Shown here: positions 1 through 5,069 of the stretch, one piece after another
Position numbering within the stretch: the first letter of the stretch is position 1
Layout: each line of letters begins with the position of its first letter
Source: Nitrospirota bacterium
GTDB lineage: Bacteria; Nitrospirota; Thermodesulfovibrionia; Thermodesulfovibrionales; JdFR-88
DNA: 5,527 nt
Direction: 5' to 3'
Assembly: GCA_021819985.1 (NCBI GenBank)
Contig: JAKAEG010000227.1
Coordinates: 1 to 5,527, forward strand
The notes under the pieces: model-generated
The model's input: the letters and a program-made list of their open reading frames with translations, nothing else
What the model was told of the DNA's origin: nothing
Databases searched by the model: none
Translations under genes and position numbers: made by a program

Positions 1-48
1 TTCCATGTACTGCCTGAAGGCCCTTTCCATATCGAGACGTTTTGCCAT
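1..48 (-). CDS. N-terminus of an unrecognised protein, cut by the left edge
   Basis: On the minus strand an ATG at 48-46 opens a frame reading MAKRLDMERAFRQYME to the window edge, with no stop in its 16 codons. It is supported by a good Shine-Dalgarno (GGAGG on the minus strand, 61-57, 8 nt before the ATG) and by an extended -10 promoter 36 nt upstream. The residues are charged and hydrophilic, with no signal peptide or membrane segment. Sixteen residues are too few to name a family. The gene diverges from the decayed type ISP and Fic remnants and has the same orientation as the rpiB-glyA-nrdR operon, but lies 1.5 kb beyond the end of nrdR and has its own promoter. Confidence 0.6.
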   Translation of the reverse strand, partial: MAKRLDMERAFRQYME

Positions 49-61
49 CCTTTGTCCCTCC
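49..61 (-). promoter_or_regulatory. Shine-Dalgarno for the left-edge gene
   Basis: The minus strand reads GGAGGGACAAAGG immediately before the ATG at 48. The GGAGG core (61-57) sits 8 nt from the start codon. This is what separates the edge gene from a chance start. Confidence 0.6.
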
Positions 62-83
62 ACAAAAGATTTAACGCCTCGAA

Positions 84-92
84 ATTATAACA
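84..92 (-). promoter_or_regulatory. extended -10 promoter for the left-edge gene
   Basis: The minus strand reads TGTTATAAT, a perfect TATAAT (89-84) preceded by the extended -10 TG dinucleotide (92-91). No good -35 lies 16-18 nt upstream, as is usual for extended -10 promoters. The expected transcription start near 77 gives a leader of about 29 nt. The element lies just outside the recognisable start of the type ISP remnant (about 113), so it probably belongs to the resident gene and not to the inserted material. Confidence 0.5.
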
Positions 93-112
93 TATTTTAT
101 GACACAGTAGTA

Positions 113-643
113 CTAGAACCACTCCCCGAAGAAATCTTCTTCTATATCTATGCCGTCCTGTATTCAGAAACTTATAGAACAAAATATGCAGAGTTCCTGA
201 AAATAGATTTTCCGAGGGTTCCTTTTACAAGCGATTACAAGCTGTTTAAAAATATGGCCGAGTACGGAAACAGGCTTGTAGACCTTCACCTGTTGAAATC
301 AAAAGAACTTGACCTGCCGATTGCGCGATATTCGATTGAGGGGAATAACAGAGGCGAAAAGCCCAGGTTTGATGAAAAATCCGGACGCGTTTATATAAAT
401 AACGAGCAATACTTTGAAGGAATTTCAAAAGAAGTGTGGCTCTATCAGATCGGCGGTTATCAGGTCTGTGATAAATGGCTGAAAGACAGGAAGGGACGGG
501 AACTATCTCTTGACGATATACAGACCTATTGCAGGATTGTAACGGCAATTCAAAAGACGATAGAAATACAGAAAACGATTGATGGGATATACGAAAATAT
601 TGAGAATAGCCTTATTACACTGCGTGAAGGGGAAAAGGTGTGA
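113..643 (+). pseudogene. C-terminal remnant of a type ISP restriction-modification enzyme
   Basis: An open frame ending at TGA 641-643 encodes what I recognise as the C-terminal specificity domain of type ISP single-polypeptide restriction-modification enzymes (LlaBIII-like: helicase/nuclease, N6-adenine methyltransferase, then DNA-specificity domain). Hallmark stretches are IYAVLYSETYRTKYAEFLK, FPRVPFTSDYKLF, AEYGNRLVDLHLL and YQIGGYQVCDKWLKDRKGR, ending in a helical tail (ALQK-like repeats of QKTIEIQKTI). Full enzymes are about 1,500 residues; here only about 177 remain, and nuclease, helicase and methyltransferase are all absent. The frame is open upstream to an ATG at 5, but residues before about 113 do not resemble the family and run through the promoter and start of the left-edge gene on the other strand. 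The first internal ATG is at 254. It is almost certainly non-functional as an R-M enzyme. Confidence 0.8.
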
Positions 644-792
644 AGCCGCTCCGGCAGTTTTCAAATAGGCCCAAAACCGTACCGGCGGTTACATCCTGGT
701 ATCTCTCTCGAAGAAGCGCGCGGCAAACAGGAGCTTTTCACAAAGGCAGTTTCCAGCGCCTTAAGGTTCTAATGGACCAGCGCCCCGAATGA
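640..792 (+). pseudogene. frameshifted N-terminal remnant of a Fic family protein
   Basis: A GTG at 640 overlaps the preceding stop (GTGTGA) and has AAGGGG (627-632) 7 nt upstream. The frame opens KPLRQFSNRPKTVPAVTSWYLS, then homology shifts to the +1 frame at about 707 (LEEARGKQELFTK, to 745) and returns to the first frame at about 754 (QRLKVL). Put together, this matches the start of Fic proteins as I remember it (KTVPA..WYL, GKQELFT, SPQRLKVL). In the family this leads into the inhibitory and Fic domains, but here homology ends at about 771 and TGA follows at 790. The Fic catalytic motif HPFxxGNGR is absent. Lengths fit a net 5-nt loss at the first junction and a 1-nt loss at the second. 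Fic enzymes transfer AMP or similar groups to proteins; nothing here could do so. Confidence 0.68.
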
Positions 793-801
793 ACTTATAA
801 T
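773..801 (+). promoter_or_regulatory. sigma-70 type promoter ahead of the MNT/HEPN pair
   Basis: A perfect TATAAT at 796-801 lies 17 nt after TGGACC (773-778, 4 of 6 matches to TTGACA). Transcription would start near 808, giving a leader of about 45 nt to the MNT start at 853. It sits at the ragged 3' end of the Fic remnant, directly upstream of the MNT/HEPN genes. Confidence 0.5.
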
Positions 802-821
802 AAGAATAGAGGGTAAAGGCC

Positions 822-872
822 ATGACGACAAAGGAAGAGATAGGAGTAATGGATGCGGGAAAAAGACCTTAG
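822..872 (+). other. 16-codon ORF overlapping the MNT start: leader peptide or displaced original N-terminus
   Basis: ATG at 822 with AGAGGG (808-813) 8 nt upstream reads MTTKEEIGVMDAGKRP and stops at TAG 870-872, inside the MNT gene in another frame. It could be a translationally coupled leader. It could also be the original MNT N-terminus: a 4-nt gain in the near-repeat ATGG-ATGC (849-856) would shift frames, and removing it joins MTTKEEIGVM to the REKDLRV of the MNT frame. The second reading is inference. Confidence 0.35.
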
Positions 873-1170
873 AGTAATTGAAAAATTCAAGCTACTGGTA
901 TCGCAGAAAGTTAAAGTCCTCGAACTGAGAGTCTTTGGCTCAAGGGCAAGAGGAGATTCCACCGAGGAATCGGACCTTGATGTGCTTGTTGTTGTGGACC
1001 ATGTTGACCACGAGATCGAGAAATATATAAGCGAATGCTCGTGGGAGGCCGGGTTCCATGAAGATGTGCTCATCGTGCCCGTTGTTGTCAGCATGGATGC
1101 CATCAAGCACAGCCCTCTTGGCGAATCCGTCTTCATAAAAAATGTTTACCGTGAAGGTGTTGCCGTATGA
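853..1170 (+). CDS. MNT-type minimal nucleotidyltransferase (MntA-like antitoxin candidate)
   Basis: This 105-residue protein has the size of stand-alone MNT proteins of the DNA polymerase beta superfamily. The signature is at residues 28-48: FGSRARGD followed by ESDLD, giving the GS (29-30) that holds the triphosphate and the metal-binding pair D41 and D43; the third acidic residue is probably D71 in the strand EDVLIV. In characterised MntA-HepT modules the MNT protein adds AMP to a tyrosine of the HEPN toxin and neutralises its RNase activity. That role is inferred here from the HEPN gene directly downstream (ATGA overlap at 1167-1170). The start at 853 is chosen because AGGAG (842-846) lies 6 nt upstream; ATG 849 is out of frame. 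No membrane segment or signal is seen. The reading frame is intact, unlike its neighbours on both sides. The protein is cytoplasmic. Confidence 0.85.
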   Translation: MREKDLRVIEKFKLLVSQKVKVLELRVFGSRARGDSTEESDLDVLVVVDHVDHEIEKYISECSWEAGFHEDVLIVPVVVSMDAIKHSPLGESVFIKNVYREGVAV

Positions 1171-1217
1171 AAAAAGAAGTCTTCGATCTAATAAAATACA
1201 GACTTGAAGAGGCCTAA
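1167..1217 (+). pseudogene. severed 5' end of the HEPN gene (in-frame TAA at codon 17)
   Basis: ATG 1167 overlaps the MNT stop (ATGA), the usual coupled arrangement of MNT/HEPN pairs, and reads MKKEVFDLIKYRLEEA before TAA at 1215-1217. The same frame continues without interruption as DSIKEAEVLLKEG into the HEPN ORF, and the whole would be 130 residues, normal for the family. The family often has an aromatic or charged residue here in a first helix, so one base change from TAC or TAT explains the stop. TAA has no common recoding as an amino acid in bacteria. A base-calling error is the other explanation. Confidence 0.7.
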
Positions 1218-1256
1218 GATTCCATAAAAGAAGCAGAAGTACTTCTCAAGGAAGGC

Positions 1257-1559
1257 ATGAGCCTGCGCGCAGTGATGAACCGCCTGTATTATGCAATGTT
1301 CTATGCTGTCTTGGCCCTTCTTCAGGAAAGAGAAATGGGGACCTCAAAACATACGGGGGCAATTTCCTTATTTGACAGGGAATTCATCAAAAAAGGGGTC
1401 TTAGATGAAAAACTATCAAAAATATTGCACCGCGCTTTTGAACTCAGGCAGAAGGGCGACTACATGGAACAGGCAGAAGTTACAAAAAGCGATGTGGATG
1501 AGATGTTGCCGGGAACAAAAGAATTTGTCGGGAAAGTAAAAACGTATCTGCTGAAATAA
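1257..1559 (+). CDS. HEPN domain protein, N-terminally truncated (toxin partner of the MNT gene)
   Basis: The surviving 100-residue frame keeps most of a HEPN helical bundle: RAVMNRLYYAMFYAVLALL (the helix carrying the conserved arginine and aromatic pair), then SKHTGAISLF and RAFELRQKGDY, motifs I associate with MNT-partner HEPN proteins. Catalytic HEPN RNases use R-x4-6-H; here the arginine of NRLYYAMFY is followed six residues later by tyrosine, so the usual histidine position is not met, and activity is uncertain even in the full-length ancestor. Restart at ATG 1257 is possible, with AAGGA (1248-1252) only 4 nt upstream, but it would lack the first 30 residues and so the first helix. The gene is probably a decaying toxin-type gene; a shortened protein that still binds MNT cannot be excluded. 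It ends 47 nt from the convergent nrdR stop. Confidence 0.75.
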   Translation: MSLRAVMNRLYYAMFYAVLALLQEREMGTSKHTGAISLFDREFIKKGVLDEKLSKILHRAFELRQKGDYMEQAEVTKSDVDEMLPGTKEFVGKVKTYLLK

Positions 1560-1606
1560 TGTGCCCGTCTGATCTGGAGCGATCGAGTAAATAGCCCCGT
1601 CTTAAG

Positions 1607-2071
1607 TTACGCCTTGCCTTTTCCCTCGAAGAGGTTTTTAACCTCCTGCATCAGCTCGCCTATGTCCTTGAAATGGCGGTAAACGGAGGCGAACCTCACA
1701 TAGGCGACCATGTCCAGGTCCTTGAGGGCGGACATTACCTCCTCGCCTACAAGTGAGCTAGGCGTTTCCTTGACGCCCAGGGCCAGAACTTTTCTCTCTA
1801 TGGCGTTCACGGCGTCTTCCAGCTGCTCGGCAGAGACCGGCCTTTTACCGCAGGCCATCTTTAGCCCGTGCAGAATTTTTTGGCGTTCGAAGGGCTCCCG
1901 CCTGCCGTCTTTCTTGGCGACAAGTGGCATCACCTCTTCAATGCGTTCATAGGAAGTAAAGCGCCGCTCGCATTCAAGGCATTCTCTGCGGCGGCGTATC
2001 AGATCCCCGTCCTTACTGGTCCGAGAATCAATTACCTTGTCTTCAAGATGGCCGCAAAAAGGGCATTTCAT
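1607..2071 (-). CDS. nrdR: transcriptional repressor NrdR
   Basis: At 154 residues this is the normal NrdR length. The zinc ribbon is complete: C3, C6, C31 and C34 in MKCPFCGH and CLECERRF, with the basic RRRRE before the second pair that contacts DNA. An ATP-cone follows from about residue 49 to 139 (VAKKDGRREPFERQKI through VAYVRFASVYRHF). NrdR senses ATP/dATP and represses ribonucleotide reductase genes by binding NrdR boxes. It is the last gene of rpiB-glyA-nrdR, 16 nt after the glyA stop. No clear Shine-Dalgarno precedes ATG 2071, so it may depend on coupling to glyA. No ribonucleotide reductase gene lies in the window, so its targets are elsewhere. No hairpin terminator is visible between its stop and the HEPN gene. 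Confidence 0.96.
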   Translation of the reverse strand: MKCPFCGHLEDKVIDSRTSKDGDLIRRRRECLECERRFTSYERIEEVMPLVAKKDGRREPFERQKILHGLKMACGKRPVSAEQLEDAVNAIERKVLALGVKETPSSLVGEEVMSALKDLDMVAYVRFASVYRHFKDIGELMQEVKNLFEGKGKA

Positions 2072-2087
2072 GCTGATTTATTAACCG

Positions 2088-3326
2088 CTAATAAACAGGG
2101 AAACGTTTTGTAAGCTCCGCTGCTTTGGCGCTAATCCCTTTGAGTTTTTCATCGTTTTGCGTGTTTTGGAGCGCCTCGTCTATGTACTGGGCGATGAGGA
2201 GCATCTCCGGCTCTTTCATCCCGCGGGATGTCACGCAGGGCGTGCCTATGCGTATGCCGCTTGTGATGGTGGCCGGGCGAGGATCGAACGGGATGGCATT
2301 TTTATTGAGAGAGATGCCGGCCTTGTCGAGCGCCCCCTCGGCCTCCTGGCCGGTTATCCCCTTATTGTTCAGGTCGATGAGCATCAGGTGGTTGTCCGTG
2401 CCGCCGGACACCAGGGTGAAGCCCCTCTTCATAAGCTCGCCGGAAAGGGCCCTGGCATTATTAATGATATTTTGCTGGTAGGTTTTAAAATCTTCCCTCA
2501 AGGCTTCTTTTAATGCTACGGCCTTAGCCGCTATGACGTGCACCAGCGGCCCGCCCTGTATGCCGGGGAATATCATTTTATCTATCGCCTTTGCGTGCTC
2601 CTGCCTGCACATGATGAGACCGCCGCGCGGGCCGCGGAGCGTTTTGTGAGTGGTGGACGTGACGAAATCCGCGTGCGGCACCGGCGAGGGGTGCAACCCC
2701 GCCGCGACCAGTCCCGCTATATGGGCGATGTCGGCCACCAGTAAGGCGCCAACCTCTTTTGCTATGCGGCCGAAGGCCTCGAAATCTATGGTCCTTGGGT
2801 ATGCGCTGGCCCCAACAAGAATGATCTTCGGTTTGTTCTCCAGCGCCAGCCTGTGCACTTCCTCATAATCTATGCGCCCGGTCTCCCGGTCCAGGCCGTA
2901 GGCCACGCGCTTGTAAAGCATTCCGGAGAAGTTGGCCGTCGCGCCGTGGCTTAAGTGCCCGCCATGGCTCAGACTCATGCCAAGAATGGTGTCGCCCGGC
3001 TTTATGAACGAAAAATATACGGCCATGTTGGCCTGGGTGCCCGAATGGGGCTGCACATTGACGTGCTCGGCCCCGAAAAGCTCCTTTGCCCTCTCTATTG
3101 CGAGCCTTTCCACGACATCGGCGTATTCGCACCCGCCATAATATCTTTTCCCAGGGTATCCTTCAGCGTATTTATTGGTGAATACCGAGCCCTGGGCTTC
3201 CATCACCGCCTTGCTGGCGTAATTCTCAGAGGCTATGAGAAGGAGTTTTTCGCGCTCCCTGGCATTTTCCTTTTCTATCGCGTCAAATATCTCGGGGTCG
3301 GTCTCTTTAAGGCTGTCTCTATTCAT
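2088..3326 (-). CDS. glyA: serine hydroxymethyltransferase
   Basis: This 412-residue protein is the standard bacterial SHMT, a cytoplasmic PLP enzyme that converts serine and tetrahydrofolate to glycine and 5,10-methylene-THF, supplying C1 units for thymidylate, purines and methionine. Visible motifs in order: IASENY (31-36), YAEGYPGKRYYGG (53-65), HSGTQAN (94-100), DIAHIAG (199-205) with the PLP-contacting D199 and H202, the PLP-lysine K228 in TSTTHKTLRGPRGG, and SGIRIGTP (356-363) with the substrate-carboxylate arginine R359. Nothing key is missing. The ATG at 3326 follows the rpiB stop by a single base (TAA-A-ATG), so translation is probably coupled to rpiB. Confidence 0.98.
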   Translation of the reverse strand: MNRDSLKETDPEIFDAIEKENAREREKLLLIASENYASKAVMEAQGSVFTNKYAEGYPGKRYYGGCEYADVVERLAIERAKELFGAEHVNVQPHSGTQANMAVYFSFIKPGDTILGMSLSHGGHLSHGATANFSGMLYKRVAYGLDRETGRIDYEEVHRLALENKPKIILVGASAYPRTIDFEAFGRIAKEVGALLVADIAHIAGLVAAGLHPSPVPHADFVTSTTHKTLRGPRGGLIMCRQEHAKAIDKMIFPGIQGGPLVHVIAAKAVALKEALREDFKTYQQNIINNARALSGELMKRGFTLVSGGTDNHLMLIDLNNKGITGQEAEGALDKAGISLNKNAIPFDPRPATITSGIRIGTPCVTSRGMKEPEMLLIAQYIDEALQNTQNDEKLKGISAKAAELTKRFPVY

Positions 3327-3327
3327 T

Positions 3328-3798
3328 TTATGAGTTGTTTCCCGTTTTCTTCTCTATATTTTCCTCTATATTCGTTATCTTCATAAGCCTGCCTGCGTGC
3401 CTGCCTCCTTCAAATGCCGTATCGAGCCAGACCTCAAGGACTTCACGCGCCATGACCGGCCCGATCATCCTTCCGCCAAGCACCAGGATGTTGGAATCAT
3501 TATGCTGACGGCTCAGCCGCGCGCTGAGGGGCTCTGAGCACAGGGCCGCCCTTATTCCGGGGAATTTATTTGCAACTATGCTCATTCCGATACCGGTGCC
3601 GCAGATGAGGACCCCCCTGTCCGCCTTCCCGCCCGAAACCATCAGAGAAACCTTCCCGCCATAATCGGGATAATCGACAGAGGACGAGGAGCCGTCCGGC
3701 CCCGCATCTATCAGGGCCACCCCTCTGCTTTCAAGCAAAGCCGCAAGCTCGCGTTTAAGATCTGCCCCGGCGTGGTCGGAACCAATAGCGATTATCAT
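3328..3798 (-). CDS. rpiB: ribose 5-phosphate isomerase B
   Basis: This 156-residue RpiB/LacAB-family enzyme interconverts ribose 5-phosphate and ribulose 5-phosphate in the non-oxidative pentose phosphate pathway. The start MIIAIGSDHAG is the family start (D8, H9). C66 in LICGTGIGMSI is the catalytic base and H99 in SRQHNDSNIL opens the sugar ring; both fall at the same numbers as in E. coli RpiB. The lysine- and asparagine-rich tail after about 140 is longer than in some homologues. The gene is the first of rpiB-glyA-nrdR. No Shine-Dalgarno is seen upstream of ATG 3798, and the only visible promoter lies so close that the mRNA may be nearly leaderless. Confidence 0.97.
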   Translation of the reverse strand: MIIAIGSDHAGADLKRELAALLESRGVALIDAGPDGSSSSVDYPDYGGKVSLMVSGGKADRGVLICGTGIGMSIVANKFPGIRAALCSEPLSARLSRQHNDSNILVLGGRMIGPVMAREVLEVWLDTAFEGGRHAGRLMKITNIEENIEKKTGNNS

Positions 3799-3806
3799 AG
3801 TCTGAT

Positions 3807-3836
3807 ATGATAAATAAGTTTAAAACCCCTAGTCAA
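3807..3836 (-). promoter_or_regulatory. promoter of the rpiB-glyA-nrdR operon
   Basis: The minus strand carries TTGACT (3836-3831, 5 of 6), an 18-nt spacer and TATCAT (3812-3807, 5 of 6). Only 8 nt separate the -10 from the rpiB ATG, so transcription should begin at or within about 2 nt of the start codon. Confidence 0.55.
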
Positions 3837-3872
3837 GAAAATGGCCCCACGGCCTCCTTCTCTCTCACCCGT

Positions 3873-3902
3873 TTGACAAAGGGGACGGGCACATTTTATA
3901 TT
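3873..3902 (+). promoter_or_regulatory. promoter of the glutamate synthase operon
   Basis: A perfect TTGACA (3873-3878) is followed after 18 nt by TATATT (3897-3902, 5 of 6). Transcription would start near 3909, leaving a leader of about 48 nt that includes AGAGG (3939-3943). That Shine-Dalgarno is 13 nt from the ATG, longer than ideal. The -35 is within 40 nt of the oppositely oriented rpiB -35, so the two operons share one 158-nt control region. Confidence 0.6.
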
Positions 3903-3909
3903 AAAAATC

Positions 3910-3922
3910 GGCACTAGTTGCC
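3910..3922. promoter_or_regulatory. short palindrome at the predicted transcription start (possible operator)
   Basis: GGCACTAGTTGCC is an inverted repeat of GGCA and TGCC around a 5-nt centre, next to the predicted +1 of the glutamate synthase promoter. Position suits a repressor site, but the arms are only 4 bp and chance is a fair explanation. Confidence 0.2.
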
Positions 3923-3956
3923 TGTATAAAAGAGAAAAAGAGGTACTTAATATACA

Positions 3957-5069
3957 ATGTGCCGTCTTGCTGCTATAACGGCTGCGGAATACTTTTCACC
4001 CATGGAGAATATCCATGCCCTGGAAACCATGAAGGAAGGCCACGACGGCTCCGGAATGGGTTTGATGCTGAAGGGCCTTGGCGGGTTTGCCGAGCCGCTT
4101 AGGGATAAGCCGGCGCTCTCGGGCATCTGCTCAAATAGCGGGCTCAAACAACTGGATGAGTTTATGAAGGCCAGGGGTTTCAGGGAACTCCATATGTGGA
4201 ACCCCCGTGTAAAACCCGTGACCGGCGTCCAGAAAAAAGACTGCTACTTCGCCAAATTCTACGACTACCCTGCCCAATACGGGGAAAAGCCCCTCAGGGA
4301 AAAGGAAACCCTGCTGCTTGAAACACGGCTTGCGCTCCGGGCAATGGGGCAAAAGGACGAGTCCATAGTCGTTTTTTCTTTCTATCCCGATGTGCTTGCC
4401 TTAAAGGAGGTAGGCGACCCGCTTGCCCTGGGAGAGTTTTTCGGCCTCGAAGACGGCGAGTTGAAGGCAAAAATAGTCCTGGCCCAGGGAAGGCAGAACA
4501 CAAATTACGACATAAACCTGTATGCCTGCCACCCTTTTTTCATCCAGGGTTTCGGCTCCATGACAAACGGTGAGAACACTGCATTCGTGCCGATAAGGGA
4601 ATACCTTATGAGCCGGGGCGTGCCTGGCTATATGGGATACCAGAGCGACAGCGAGGTATTCACTCACATCCTCCACTATACGGTGCGGCAACTGGGCTAT
4701 CCTCTTTCTTATTACAAGGACATCATAACCCCGCTTAAACGCGAGGAAATGGGGGCCAGAACGGACAGGGACGCGCTCATGCTGATGAGGCAATCCCTGC
4801 GCATGCTTGTCATTGACGGGCCCAACTGCATAATCGGGTTTACTCCCGATGGGAGCTGTTTCATGGTGCAGGACTCAAAGAAGCTCCGTCCCGGGGCGGT
4901 AGGGGGAGTAAAGGGCAAGTACGCGTTCATGTCCGAGGAATGCGGGCTGGACAGGGCGGTCCCGAACAGGGACAGGTCCCTTGACGTATTCCCCATGAAG
5001 TACGACTTCGTAACCGTTCCCAGCGGCGCGCCGGAGGTAAAGGTTTGGAACCAGTTGAAGGGTCTTTAA
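3957..5069 (+). CDS. glutamate synthase amidotransferase subunit (class II, stand-alone GltB domain)
   Basis: This 370-residue protein is the N-terminal nucleophile glutaminase domain of glutamate synthase as a separate subunit, as in archaea and many anaerobic bacteria, instead of the roughly 1,500-residue fused GltB. It hydrolyses glutamine and passes ammonia to the FMN subunit, which forms glutamate from 2-oxoglutarate. The start MCRLAA places catalytic C2 directly after the initiator Met, which fixes the ATG at 3957. Other landmarks are SPMENI and KEGHDGSG (14-33), ACHPFFIQGFGSMTNGEN (190-207) with the NGE oxyanion/glutamine site, and QSDSEVF (229-235). No propeptide, signal or membrane segment is present. 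Its 3' end overlaps the next subunit by 25 nt, indicating one operon and coupled translation. Class II amidotransferases of other pathways are less likely given the neighbour. Confidence 0.9.
   Translation: MCRLAAITAAEYFSPMENIHALETMKEGHDGSGMGLMLKGLGGFAEPLRDKPALSGICSNSGLKQLDEFMKARGFRELHMWNPRVKPVTGVQKKDCYFAKFYDYPAQYGEKPLREKETLLLETRLALRAMGQKDESIVVFSFYPDVLALKEVGDPLALGEFFGLEDGELKAKIVLAQGRQNTNYDINLYACHPFFIQGFGSMTNGENTAFVPIREYLMSRGVPGYMGYQSDSEVFTHILHYTVRQLGYPLSYYKDIITPLKREEMGARTDRDALMLMRQSLRMLVIDGPNCIIGFTPDGSCFMVQDSKKLRPGAVGGVKGKYAFMSEECGLDRAVPNRDRSLDVFPMKYDFVTVPSGAPEVKVWNQLKGL
5033..5047 (+). promoter_or_regulatory. Shine-Dalgarno deciding a TTG start inside the previous gene
   Basis: GGAGG at 5033-5037 lies 7 nt before TTG 5045-5047, within the last codons of the amidotransferase gene. 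The rival in-frame TTG at 5075 has only GAAGGG (5057-5062) 12 nt away, and the first in-frame ATG (5114) is too close to the first cluster. Confidence 0.6.

Noticed and set aside
5..112. N-terminal 36 residues of the 212-residue plus-strand frame as part of the type ISP protein
   Set aside because: They do not resemble the family and are antisense to the promoter, Shine-Dalgarno and first codons of the left-edge gene.
1215..1217. Recoded stop codon in the HEPN gene
   Set aside because: Selenocysteine uses TGA and pyrrolysine TAG; TAA readthrough has no support here, so a nonsense mutation or sequence error is simpler.
1560..1606. Bidirectional terminator between the convergent HEPN and nrdR genes
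   Set aside because: No stable hairpin with a T tract is visible on either strand; only short direct repeats (CCCGTCT) occur.
2125..3386. Several plus-strand open frames across glyA and rpiB
   Set aside because: They lie antisense to strongly conserved genes, show no family motifs and have no ribosome sites; they are shadows of GC-rich coding sequence.
3909..3922. Possible sigma-54 promoter (GGCAC then TTGCC) before the glutamate synthase gene
   Set aside because: GG and GC are separated by 8 nt, not the required 10, and a good sigma-70 promoter lies just upstream.
3944..3962. NrdR box near the glutamate synthase start
   Set aside because: The AT-rich TTAATATACAATGT only loosely recalls the consensus, and there is no second box in phase and no ribonucleotide reductase gene.
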